From Methylobacterium sp. 17Sr1-1 (GTDB taxonomy: Bacteria; Pseudomonadota; Alphaproteobacteria; Rhizobiales; Beijerinckiaceae): a stretch of 64,000 nucleotides of DNA. The stretch spans positions 87,001-151,000 of the forward strand of contig NZ_CP029552.1 in NCBI RefSeq assembly GCF_003173775.1, in the 5' to 3' direction. Position 1 is the stretch's first letter. Each line of letters starts with the position of its first letter. The position numbers and the translations under genes are program-made. This document shows, in pieces, positions 26,414 through 34,164 of this stretch. The notes below the pieces were generated by a model. The model saw only the letters and a program-made list of their open reading frames with translations, was not told where the DNA came from and ran no database searches.

Positions 26414-27537
26414 GCGTCGCGTCCCCGTTCCGGAGCGTTTTCCTCGCCGGTTTCGAATGCTCCACCCAGCGCCGCGCCGACGGCCGTCGGCTCGACCTCC
26501 TCGCCGCCACCGGCCACGACGTCCACGCGCCCGCCGATTACCGCGCGCTCGCAGCCCACGGCATTCGGGCCGCCCGCGACGGCCTGCGCTGGCACCGGAT
26601 CGAGACGGCGCCCGGCCGCTACGACTGGTCGAGCGCCCTGCCGATGATCGAGGCCGCCGCCGAGGCGGGGATCCAGGTAGTGTGGGACCTGTGCCATTAC
26701 GGCTGGCCCGACGATCTCGACATCTGGTCGGACACCTTCGTGACCCGCTTCGCAGCCTTCGCGGCGGCGGCGGCGCGGCAGGTGCGGGCGGCGTCCGGCG
26801 AGAGCCCGTTCTTCTGTCCCGTCAACGAGATCTCCTACTTCGCCTGGGCCGGGGCCGAGGTCGGCCGCATCGGCCCCCTCGCCGCCGGGCAGGGGGCGGC
26901 GCTCAAGCGCCAGCTCGTGAAAGCGTCCCTCGCAGGCATGCGGGCGGTGCGGGCGGTCGAGCCGAGTGCTCGCTTCCTCCACGCCGAGCCGGCGATCCAC
27001 GTCGTCGGGGATCCGGAGCGCGAGGCCGCGGCGGCGGCGTACCGGGAGGTGCAGTACGAGGCCCTCGACATGGTGGGCGGACGCCTCGCCCCCGAGCTCG
27101 GCGGCGGCCCCGATTTCCTCGACGTCGTCGGCGTCAACTTCTACCCCGACAACCAGTGGGTCCATGGCGGCTCGACGATTCCGCTCGGCCACCACGCCTA
27201 CCGGCCGTTCCGGGAGATGCTCGCCGAGGTCCATGCCCGCTACGGCCGGCCGCTCCTCGTCGCCGAGACCGGGGCGGAGGGCACCGCCAAGGCGGCCTGG
27301 CTGCATTACGTCTGCGGCGAGGTCCGGGCGGCGCGGGCGGCCGGGGTGCCGGTTCTCGGGATCTGCCTCTACCCGATCCTCGACTACCCGGGCTGGGACA
27401 ACGACCGCCCCTGCGCGGTCGGGCTGTTCCACACGCATGATCCGACCGGGCGCCGCGGCCTCGACCGGCCCCTGGCGGAGGAACTCGGCGCGCAGCGAGC
27501 CCGCTTCGCGGCGGACGGTGACGGCGATGCGGCCTGA
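26410..27537 (+). CDS. Clan GH-A glycoside hydrolase (beta-glucosidase-like)
   Basis: 375 residues. (Beta/alpha)8 barrel enzyme: LAGFECSTQRRADGRRLD at the start, acid/base glutamate in FFCPVNEISYFAW, nucleophile glutamate in PLLVAETGAEG, and a substrate tryptophan/tyrosine segment YPILDYPGWDNDRPCAVG. No signal peptide, so it acts in the cytoplasm or on the inner face of the membrane, unlike secreted polysaccharide hydrolases. Coupled by ATGA to the GH1-RmlD gene and overlapping the ABC exporter start. Two intracellular hydrolase folds beside an exporter suggest glycan maturation or transglycosylation rather than nutrition; this is inference. Confidence 0.85.
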   Translation: MSVASPFRSVFLAGFECSTQRRADGRRLDLLAATGHDVHAPADYRALAAHGIRAARDGLRWHRIETAPGRYDWSSALPMIEAAAEAGIQVVWDLCHYGWPDDLDIWSDTFVTRFAAFAAAAARQVRAASGESPFFCPVNEISYFAWAGAEVGRIGPLAAGQGAALKRQLVKASLAGMRAVRAVEPSARFLHAEPAIHVVGDPEREAAAAAYREVQYEALDMVGGRLAPELGGGPDFLDVVGVNFYPDNQWVHGGSTIPLGHHAYRPFREMLAEVHARYGRPLLVAETGAEGTAKAAWLHYVCGEVRAARAAGVPVLGICLYPILDYPGWDNDRPCAVGLFHTHDPTGRRGLDRPLAEELGAQRARFAADGDGDAA

Positions 27538-29323
27538 GACGATGCAGGAGACCGGACCGGCGCATCTGGCGAGCGGCGGCCGCTTCGTCCTGCACCACAT
27601 GCGCGCCTGGCGCTGGCATTTCGGCGGCCTGTTCGCGCTCGTCGTCGCCTCGGCGGCCTGCGGGGTCGGCCAGCAGGTCGGCCTCAAATTCCTCGTCGAC
27701 GCGATGGCGGGGCCGCCGGGCTTGCAGGGCGCGGCGCTCTCCGCCCTCGCGCTATTCCTGGTCCTGATCGCCGCCGAGGCGCTGCTTGCGCGCCTCACCG
27801 GCTGGCTCGCCTGCCGCGCCACGGTCGGGGTCGGGGTCGACCTGCGGACCGAGCTATTCGATTTCCTGAGCGCCCAGTCGATGCGCTACTTCGCCGAGAA
27901 CCTCGCGGGCTCGCTCGGCCAGCGGGTCACGGCGACGGCCGGCAATTTCGGTGCTCTGGTCAACACCTTCGTCTGGCGCATCATCCCACCGGTCGTCGAC
28001 GTCGCCGGCGCGGTGATCGTCTTCGCGAGCCTCGATCGCGGGCTCACCGCGGCGCTGGTCGCCCTGATCGTCGTCGTCACCGCCGGGCTGATCCGGTTCG
28101 GCACGCGGGGGCGGCCGATCCATCGGGCCTATTCGGGCGAGGCCGCCGGCATCGCCGGCGATCTCGTCGACACCATCGCCAACATGTGGACGGTGAAGGC
28201 CTTCTCGGCGCGGGCCCGCGAACGGACGCGGCTCGAGGTGGGATTCCGCCGCGAGGCCGCGGCGCAAGCCCGGAGCTGGCTCTACCTCGAGAAGGCCCGC
28301 CTCATCCACGACGTCGCGCTCTGGCTGCTCGCCGCCGGCATCCTGACTTGGACGCTCCACCTGTGGAGCCGGGGCGACGTGAGCGCCGGCAGCGTCGTGG
28401 TGGTGGCGAGCCTGACCCTGCGCATCGTCCATTCCTCGAAGGACATGGCGCTCTCCCTCGTCGATGTCGCGCAGTATTTCGGCTTCATCGAGGAGACGCT
28501 GTCGGTGATCGCCAAGCCGGTCACCGTGTGCGACGAACCCGGCGCCCCGGCGCTGGTGCCGCGCGGCGGCGCCGTCGCGCTCGACCGGGTCACGTTCTCG
28601 TACGGCGCGGGCCGGTCGGTGCTCGACGGCGTGACGCTGACGATCCCGGCCGGCCAGAAGGTCGGCATCGTCGGCCCGTCGGGAGCCGGCAAGTCGACCC
28701 TCGTGCACCTGCTCCAGCGCCTCTACGACGTCGAGAGCGGCGAGATCCGCATCGACGGCCAGCCGATCGCGGGCGTGCGGCAGGACTCGTTGCGCGACGC
28801 CCTCGCGGTGGTGCCGCAGGAGATCGGCCTGCTGCACCGCTCGGTGATGGACAACATCCGCTTCGCCAGGCCGGAGGCGAGCGACGAGGCGGTCTTCGCC
28901 GCCGCCCGCGCCGCGTCCTGTGACGGTTTCGTGCGCACCCTGCCGGAGGGCTACGCGACGGTCGTCGGGGAGCGCGGCACCCGGCTCTCCGGCGGCCAGC
29001 GCCAGCGCATCGGTATCGCCCGTGCCCTGCTGAAGGCCGCGCCGATCCTCCTCCTCGACGAGGCGACCTCGGCGCTCGACACCGAGACCGAGATGGCGAT
29101 TCAGGCCGCGATCGTGCGGCTGATGCGCGATCACACGGTGATCGCGGTGGCCCACCGCCTCTCGACCCTCACCGCCTTCGACCGCATCCTCGTCGTCAGC
29201 GACGGACGAATCGTCGAGGACGGCACGGTGCGCGACTTGCGCGAGGCGGGAGGGCTGTTCGCGCAGATGTGGGAGCTTCAGGCCGAGGGCCTCTCCGCCG
29301 ACGTCGTGATGGATGTGGCTTGA
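27527..29323 (+). CDS. ABC exporter, fused membrane and ATP-binding domains
   Basis: 598 residues. The N-terminal ABC_membrane domain (six hydrophobic segments, about residues 30-320) is followed by an ATPase domain with intact Walker A (GPSGAGKST), Q-loop (VVPQEIGLLHRSVMDNIRF), signature LSGGQRQR and Walker B ILLLDEATSALD, and the H-loop in AVAHRLSTL. This is a half-transporter of the MsbA/lipid-glycan exporter type that would work as a homodimer. The ATG at 27527 overlaps the preceding hydrolase gene by 11 bases. Cargo is likely a product of the same locus, inferred from position. Confidence 0.93.
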   Translation: MRPETMQETGPAHLASGGRFVLHHMRAWRWHFGGLFALVVASAACGVGQQVGLKFLVDAMAGPPGLQGAALSALALFLVLIAAEALLARLTGWLACRATVGVGVDLRTELFDFLSAQSMRYFAENLAGSLGQRVTATAGNFGALVNTFVWRIIPPVVDVAGAVIVFASLDRGLTAALVALIVVVTAGLIRFGTRGRPIHRAYSGEAAGIAGDLVDTIANMWTVKAFSARARERTRLEVGFRREAAAQARSWLYLEKARLIHDVALWLLAAGILTWTLHLWSRGDVSAGSVVVVASLTLRIVHSSKDMALSLVDVAQYFGFIEETLSVIAKPVTVCDEPGAPALVPRGGAVALDRVTFSYGAGRSVLDGVTLTIPAGQKVGIVGPSGAGKSTLVHLLQRLYDVESGEIRIDGQPIAGVRQDSLRDALAVVPQEIGLLHRSVMDNIRFARPEASDEAVFAAARAASCDGFVRTLPEGYATVVGERGTRLSGGQRQRIGIARALLKAAPILLLDEATSALDTETEMAIQAAIVRLMRDHTVIAVAHRLSTLTAFDRILVVSDGRIVEDGTVRDLREAGGLFAQMWELQAEGLSADVVMDVA

Positions 29324-29726
29324 TATCAGAGTGGCCCGGATCCGGCCGTGTCCCGACCTGAACCGCAGCCGGACCGGGCCCAGAGGAGCAGCGTATCCGC
29401 GCGCCACGCGGACCCGGCCGGCCCGCCGCCTCCCACCAGCACCGGCAGCGTGCGCACCGGCGGCTTGGCCGCAGCTGCTCCGCCCCGACCCGGAACAAAA
29501 CTCTTCCGAAGTGTACATTTCGGGAATCGTGACGGACCGCATCGTGCGGGGCGACAGCCTGTGGCGGATCAGCCGGCGCACCTATGGCGAGGGGGAGCGC
29601 CATTCCGCGATCTACGGCGCCAATCAGGACCAGATCCGCGACCCGGATCTCATTTACCCCGGACAGGTCCTGGTCCTGCCGAACCAGGAGATTCGCGACA
29701 CCGGCCAGGAGGGGAAGCGCGAATGA
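29313..29726 (+). CDS. LysM-domain protein, possibly a decayed remnant
   Basis: The last 70 residues form one clear LysM peptidoglycan-binding domain (DRIVRGDSLWRISRRTYG, then YGANQDQIRDPDLIYPGQVLVLP). The preceding stretch is arginine/proline-rich and looks like non-coding readthrough. The frame can start at ATG 29313, overlapping the ABC gene by 11 bases, or at a GTG at 29511 just before the domain. Related LysM proteins in this group are usually much longer, with the domain at their C-terminus, so this is either a very short protein or the tail of a lost gene. Confidence 0.55.
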   Translation: MWLDIRVARIRPCPDLNRSRTGPRGAAYPRATRTRPARRLPPAPAACAPAAWPQLLRPDPEQNSSEVYISGIVTDRIVRGDSLWRISRRTYGEGERHSAIYGANQDQIRDPDLIYPGQVLVLPNQEIRDTGQEGKRE

Positions 29727-29813
29727 ACCGGAGTTCCATCCCCGGCTAAGGCGCGGATCCGGCCTCGGTCGCGACCGCAGGCGAGGATCACCGCCGGGTT
29801 CCGCAGAAAGAAA

Positions 29814-29843
29814 GGCGGCGGCCGGTCCGGGCCGGCCGCCGCC
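29814..29843 (-). terminator. Rho-independent terminator of the Hsp20 operon
   Basis: A 12-bp perfect GC stem (GGCGGCGGCCGG with CCGGCCGCCGCC) and 6-base loop lie 7 bases past the stop of the minus-strand 179-residue gene. Read on the minus strand, TTTCTTTCTG follows the stem, the T-rich tail expected of an intrinsic terminator. It could also slow plus-strand transcripts from the LysM gene. Confidence 0.75.
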
Positions 29844-29849
29844 TTCCGG

Positions 29850-30389
29850 TCATGCAAGAGCCGCGTGCAGGCGCGCCTCGGGTCCGCAGCGCGCGACGCC
29901 ACCGAGGGCGAGCGCCGCGGCGCCCGCCGGCGTCCGCGGCCGGGGCATCGCCACCGCCGGGCATGGCGGCGGATCGTCATCGTCGTCCCGCCGGCGGGGC
30001 CGGACATAACGGCGCAGGGTCGCGAGACCACGCGGGCGCTTGCGCGGCGGCTCGCTCCTCGCCGGGTGGGCCGCGTCGTGGTCGAGCTGCGCCAGCGCCG
30101 CCAGCACGGCATCCACCGAGACGGGCTCGGCCCTGGCACCGGCCAGGCAGCGCAGGCCCGGCGCCCCCTCGAGGGCGCAGGCATCCGACGCCCAGGAGGC
30201 CAGGACCGCGCGCTTCTCGGCCCGCGTCAGGTGCGGGTGCGCCAGCACCTCCCGCGGATGCCGGAAAACGTCGCCGGGGGCGACGAGGGCCTGCCAGGCG
30301 TCGAACGAGGCCGGCGGCATGGTCGGCGGGTTGATGGGTCCGGAATTCACGGGTCCGGAGCGGGTGAGATGCGTCTCCATCGTCGACAT
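29850..30389 (-). CDS. Hypothetical protein in the Hsp20 operon, 179 aa
   Basis: The segment from residue 28 to 65 (FDAWQALVAPGDVFRHPREVLAHPHLTRAEKRAVLASWASDAC) is an ordered helical domain of a kind often found beside small heat shock genes in Hyphomicrobiales. The rest is arginine-, proline- and alanine-rich with a run of five aspartates. No signal peptide. GGAGG precedes the ATG at good spacing. It lies 91 bp downstream of Hsp20 on the same strand and is closed by a terminator. Probably a stress-related accessory protein; activity unknown. Confidence 0.75.
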   Translation of the reverse strand: MSTMETHLTRSGPVNSGPINPPTMPPASFDAWQALVAPGDVFRHPREVLAHPHLTRAEKRAVLASWASDACALEGAPGLRCLAGARAEPVSVDAVLAALAQLDHDAAHPARSEPPRKRPRGLATLRRYVRPRRRDDDDDPPPCPAVAMPRPRTPAGAAALALGGVARCGPEARLHAALA

Positions 30390-30432
30390 GGATCATCCTC
30401 CCTGATGTGCACGACGAAACGGGGCCGGTCCC

Positions 30433-30450
30433 CGGGGGCACCTGCCCCCG
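30433..30450 (-). terminator. Small GC hairpin between hsp20 and the downstream gene
   Basis: An 8-bp perfect stem (CGGGGGCA / TGCCCCCG) with a 2-base centre in the 91-bp gap. No T-run, so it may be a processing or attenuation hairpin rather than a full terminator. Confidence 0.35.
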
Positions 30451-30480
30451 AGGTCGCTTCCTCCACGGATCGGGCAGGGA

Positions 30481-30993
30481 TCAGGCGGCCTTGGCGCGGT
30501 CTTCCTGGGCGCGCTCCTCGGCGCTCCGGTCCTCGACCCGCGCCGGCGCGTTGTCCTGCCCGAGGGCGGCCTGGCCGCCGCCGATGGCGATGCGGCGCGG
30601 CTTGAGCGCTTCGGGCACCTCGCGCTTGAGGTCGACGGCGAGCAGGCCGTGCTCCAGGCTGGCACCCGTGACCGTCACGTGGTCGGCCAGGTTGAAGGTC
30701 TGGCGGAAGGCGCGGGCCGCGATGCCGCGGTGCAGGTAGGCGCGCTCGGCGTCCCGGTCCTTCTTCTGGCCGGTGACGACCAGCGTGGTGTCGTGCTGGG
30801 TCAGCTCGATCTCGTCCGGCGAGAAGCCGGCCACCGCCATGGTGATGCGGTAGGCGTCGTCCGCGACCTTCTCGATGTCGTAGGGCGGCCATTGCGTCGA
30901 CGGCTCGACCCGGGCGGCCTGGTCGAGCATCGAGAACAGGCGGTCGAAGCCGACGGTGGAGCGGTAGAGCGGGGCGAAGTCGTAAGTCCTCAT
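30481..30993 (-). CDS. Hsp20/alpha-crystallin small heat shock protein (IbpA type)
   Basis: 170 residues. ATP-independent holdase chaperone that keeps unfolding proteins from aggregating. The IbpA-type start MRTYDFAPLYRSTVGFDRLF is followed by the alpha-crystallin domain (PPYDIEKVADDAYRITMAVAGFSPDEIEL, LVVTGQKKD, YLHRGIAARAFRQTFNLADHV) and the C-terminal LLAVDLKREVPEALKPRRIAI, which includes the I-x-I-like anchor. The ATG at 30993 has AGGAGG about eight bases upstream; a longer in-frame extension to 31098 lacks coding character. An EcfG-type promoter lies about 125 bp upstream, fitting stress induction. Confidence 0.95.
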   Translation of the reverse strand: MRTYDFAPLYRSTVGFDRLFSMLDQAARVEPSTQWPPYDIEKVADDAYRITMAVAGFSPDEIELTQHDTTLVVTGQKKDRDAERAYLHRGIAARAFRQTFNLADHVTVTGASLEHGLLAVDLKREVPEALKPRRIAIGGGQAALGQDNAPARVEDRSAEERAQEDRAKAA

Positions 30994-31117
30994 GACCACA
31001 TCCTCCTGAAGAGCAACGTGATGACGAGGGCCGCCGGAGACCTGGAGCATCGTCCGCGTCGTCGGACGGTGGGTCCGGCGCCCGAATTGCGAGCCCATCG
31101 GGGCCTCGCGCGCAGGG

Positions 31118-31142
31118 AACGCGCCGAGCCGCGACGGGTTCC
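31118..31142 (-). promoter_or_regulatory. EcfG (general stress sigma factor) promoter upstream of hsp20
   Basis: On the minus strand: GGAAC, 16 bases, CGTT, an exact match to the alphaproteobacterial PhyR/EcfG promoter consensus. It points at hsp20 with an untranslated leader of roughly 115 bases. The leader is long, so a second promoter closer to the gene is possible. Confidence 0.6.
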
Positions 31143-31192
31143 GCGGATCGGCACAATTTTTTGGGCGGCCGCGACAGGGCCGCCCCTCCGCC

Positions 31193-31939
31193 TCACCCCT
31201 GCATCTTCGCCAGCATGGCGTCCGAGACCGCGAAGTTGACGAAGACGTTCTGCACGTCGTCCTGGTCCTCGATGGTCTCGACGAGGCGGATCAGCTTCTC
31301 GGCGGTCTCGTCGTCGACGTCGACGGTGTTCTGGGCGCGCCAGATCAGGGCGGTGCGGCGGGGCTCGCCGAAGCGGGCCTCCAGGGTCTTGGAGACCTCC
31401 CCCATCGCCCCCTGCTCGCAGGTGATCTCGTGGCCGCTCTCGTCGGATTTCACGTCGTCGGCGCCGGCCTCGATGGCGGCCTCCAGCATCGTGTCGGCAT
31501 CGGCCACCTTGGCGTCGAAGGCGACGAGGCCGACGCGGTCGAACATGAACGACACGGCGCCGGTCTCGGCGAGGCTGCCGCCGGACTTGGTGAAGGCCGA
31601 GCGCACGTCCGAAGCGGTGCGGTTGCGGTTGTCGGTCTGCGCCTCGACGATCAGGGCGGCGCCGCCGGGGCCGTAGCCCTCGTAGCGGATCTCCTCGTAG
31701 TTCTCCGCGTCGCCGCCGGCCGCCTTCTTGATGGCGCGCTCGATGTTGTCCTTGGGCATGTTCTCGGCCCGGGCCGCCAGGATGGCGGCGCGCAGGCGCG
31801 GGTTCATCGACGGATCCGGCGTGCCGAGCTTGGCCGCCACGGTGATCTCGCGGGCGAGCTTGGAGAAGACCTTCGAGCGGACCGCGTCGACGCGGCCCTT
31901 GCGGTGCATGATGTTCTTGAACTGTGAATGCCCGGCCAT
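31193..31939 (-). CDS. yebC: YebC/PmpR-family protein
   Basis: 248 residues, the full length of the YebC/TACO1 family: [28 protein letters not shown] opens the protein and [15 protein letters not shown] and [23 protein letters not shown] follow. The family has been described as DNA-binding transcription factors and, more recently, as translation factors helping ribosomes at proline-rich stretches. In many genomes it sits near ruvC; that is not the case here. The ATG at 31939 is the conserved family start. The assignment is secure, the precise molecular role less so. Confidence 0.95.
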   Translation of the reverse strand: MAGHSQFKNIMHRKGRVDAVRSKVFSKLAREITVAAKLGTPDPSMNPRLRAAILAARAENMPKDNIERAIKKAAGGDAENYEEIRYEGYGPGGAALIVEAQTDNRNRTASDVRSAFTKSGGSLAETGAVSFMFDRVGLVAFDAKVADADTMLEAAIEAGADDVKSDESGHEITCEQGAMGEVSKTLEARFGEPRRTALIWRAQNTVDVDDETAEKLIRLVETIEDQDDVQNVFVNFAVSDAMLAKMQG

Positions 31940-32130
31940 GGTGCTCCCCGGCGGATGATCGTCCTCGCGCGCGGAGAGCGCCCGGCGGGGCTCTCGACAC
32001 CGCGAGGGACGCGTGAGACAGCCGGCTTATAGGCGCCCGCCCAGGGGTAAGACAATGGCGCCGCGCGCGGTTTCCAGGCGCCTTCGCGGGCGCGAAAGCG
32101 CGGTGGAATCAGGCCCCTACGCGATGCGGA

Positions 32131-33000
32131 TCAGTGCGCCGCACCCCCGATGATCGCCCGGCGCAGGCGGCCCGAGACGAGGTCGATCAGCGCCACGGTG
32201 ACGAGGATCATCAGCACCAGGAAGGCGACCTGCTGCATCTCCAGCACCCGGATCAGCTCGGTGAGGTACTGGCCGATGCCCCCGGCCCCGACGATGCCGA
32301 TGATGGTGGCCGAGCGGGTGTTCGACTCGAAGAAGTACAGCACCTGGCTCGCCAGGACGGGAAGCACCGCCGGCACCAGGCCGAAGCGCACCCGGTGCAG
32401 CCGGCTGCCGCCCGATGCCGTCACGCCCTCCTGCGCCTTGCGGTCGGCGGTCTCGATCGCCTCGGAGAAGAGCTTGCCGAACGCCCCGACATCCGAGCAC
32501 GCGATGGCGAGCGCGCCGGCGAAGGGCCCGAGGCCGACGACGTTGATCCAGATCAGGGCCCAGATCAGCACGTCCACCGAGCGGATCACGTCGAAGCCGC
32601 GGCGGACCCCGAAGCGCAGGAAGGGGTTCGGCACCACGTTGCGGGCGGCGAGGAACGCCATCGGAAAGGCGAGGCAGGCCGCCGTCAGCGTGCCCAGGAA
32701 GGCGATCGCCAGGGTCTCCCCGAGCGCGGTCAGGAACAGGCCGAGGCGCCCTTGCGCCGAGGGCGGCAGCATCATGCCGGCGAAGTCGCCGAGGCGGTGC
32801 AGGCCGTGGAGGATCCGCAGCAGCGAGAAGTCGAGCCGGACCATCGCGACGACGGCAAGGCCGATGACCGCCGCGAGGGTGCCGAGGACGACGGCGCGGC
32901 GCGACCACGAGGCCCGGAAGACCTTGGGGTGGCGGGCGCGCAACCCGTCGAGGTCGGCGAGCGCGGCCTGGCGCAAGGGAGAGGGCGGGCGGCGTGTCAC
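32131..33000 (-). CDS. phnE: Phosphonate ABC transporter permease (second PhnE)
   Basis: 289 residues with about six membrane segments. The binding-protein-dependent permease motif is visible as EAIETADRKAQEGVTASGGSRLHRVRFGLVPAVLPVLASQ, the EAA loop that contacts the PhnC ATPase. Last gene of the phn operon; its GTG start overlaps the first phnE stop by four bases. Two PhnE-type permeases probably form a heterodimer in the inner membrane. Transport of phosphonates or phosphite/phosphate esters is inferred from the family. Confidence 0.92.
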   Translation of the reverse strand: MTRRPPSPLRQAALADLDGLRARHPKVFRASWSRRAVVLGTLAAVIGLAVVAMVRLDFSLLRILHGLHRLGDFAGMMLPPSAQGRLGLFLTALGETLAIAFLGTLTAACLAFPMAFLAARNVVPNPFLRFGVRRGFDVIRSVDVLIWALIWINVVGLGPFAGALAIACSDVGAFGKLFSEAIETADRKAQEGVTASGGSRLHRVRFGLVPAVLPVLASQVLYFFESNTRSATIIGIVGAGGIGQYLTELIRVLEMQQVAFLVLMILVTVALIDLVSGRLRRAIIGGAAH

Positions 33001-33881
33001 GCGTGGGCCTCCCGGCCGAGGAGGTGGTGGCGCAACCGCTCGGTGGCGAGGTCGATCGTCACCACGGTGAGGATGATGAGGAGCAGGATCGCGCTCACGT
33101 CCGCGTAGTAGAAGTTGCGGATCGCCACCAGGAACTCCTGGCCGATGCCGCCGGCGCCGACGAACCCCATCACGCCGGCCCCCCGCACGTTGATCTCGAA
33201 GCGCAGCAGCGCGTAGGAGGCGAAGTTCGACAGGACCTGCGGCACCACCGCGAAGCGCACGGTCTCAATGAGGCCGGCGCCGGTGCCGGTCAGGCCCTCG
33301 ACCGGCTTCATGTCGATGTTCTCGACGACCTCGGAAAAGAGCTTGCCGAGCGCCCCCGTGGTGTGGATGGCGAGCGCCAGCACGCCGACCATCGGCCCGA
33401 GCCCGAAGGCGATGACGAAGATGAGGGCGAACACCACCTCCGGCACGGTGCGGCACACTTCCAGGAAGCGCCGGGCGCAGAAGCGGAGCGTGGCCGAGCG
33501 CACCAGGTTGGCGGAGGCGAGGAAGCACAGGACGAAGGCCGCGAGGCCGCCGAACAGCGTGCCGAGATAGGCCATCAGGATGGTCTCGGCGAGGAGAGCG
33601 AGCCATTTCGGCAGGCCCCAGTACCAGGCCGCGAGGTCGGCCGGCAGGTTCGCCCAGGTCAGCGGCGGCAGGATCTGGGTGATGTAGGCGGTGAAGTTCT
33701 GGATGTTGTCGAGGAAGGTGAGCGGCCGCACCTCGGCCATCCAGCCGGCGAGGAGATAGAGCGCCCCGACCGCGACGAAGACCGCCAGCGTGCGCAGGCG
33801 GGTGGAGGCGACGGCGCCGGAATAGGTCGCGAGCAGCGTCGTCTCGCGCTCGGGGGGCAGTCTGTCGATCTGGACGGTCAC
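32997..33881 (-). CDS. phnE: Phosphonate ABC transporter permease (first PhnE)
   Basis: 294 residues. After a membrane segment (TLAVFVAVGALYLLAGWMAE) comes the permease core with ILMAYLGTLFGGLAAFVLCF and the EAA-like loop ENIDMKPVEGLTGTGAGLIETVRFAVVPQVLSNF. The GTG at 33881 (VTVQIDRLPP) is chosen because the longer frame to 34025 runs into the inverted repeat region. Paired with the next permease by a four-base overlap. The 283-bp gap to phnD is filled with paired palindromes, which may set relative expression of binding protein and permeases. Confidence 0.92.
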   Translation of the reverse strand: MTVQIDRLPPERETTLLATYSGAVASTRLRTLAVFVAVGALYLLAGWMAEVRPLTFLDNIQNFTAYITQILPPLTWANLPADLAAWYWGLPKWLALLAETILMAYLGTLFGGLAAFVLCFLASANLVRSATLRFCARRFLEVCRTVPEVVFALIFVIAFGLGPMVGVLALAIHTTGALGKLFSEVVENIDMKPVEGLTGTGAGLIETVRFAVVPQVLSNFASYALLRFEINVRGAGVMGFVGAGGIGQEFLVAIRNFYYADVSAILLLIILTVVTIDLATERLRHHLLGREAHA

Positions 33882-33957
33882 GGGTGCTTGCGTCTCCGGG
33901 GCCGGATGGAGCACCCTCTCCTCGGAGGACCGTCCGGCAAAATTCGGAGCGCGGGAC

Positions 33958-34104
33958 CCCCTCTCCCGTATGGGAGAGGGGTAGGGGTGAGGGTGGCACG
34001 CTTCAGGATAGATCTGAATCGTCATGCTGCCAGCACCACGCTCAGCGCCTTGAGCGGAAGCGCGCCACCCTCACCCCCGGCCCCTCTCCCAAACGGGAGA
34101 GGGG
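33958..34104. repeat. Inverted pair of REP-like palindromes in the phnD-phnE gap
   Basis: Copy one (33958-33997) has CCCCTCTCCC-GTAT-GGGAGAGGGG followed by a GGGTGAGGGTGGC tail. Copy two (34064-34104) is the same element in reverse, with loop AAAC. Each forms a 10-bp hairpin and the two can also pair with each other across 66 bp. Confidence 0.85.
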
Positions 34105-34164
34105 AGACCCGCGCCTTGTCCTGGTGTCGTAGCGGCCCTCCTCAGCGGAGGAGGGCGGCCACCC

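Noticed and set aside
31140-31190. Intrinsic terminator after yebC
   Set aside because: A GGGCGGCC/GGCCGCCC stem is present, but on the yebC strand it is followed by an A-run rather than a T-run.
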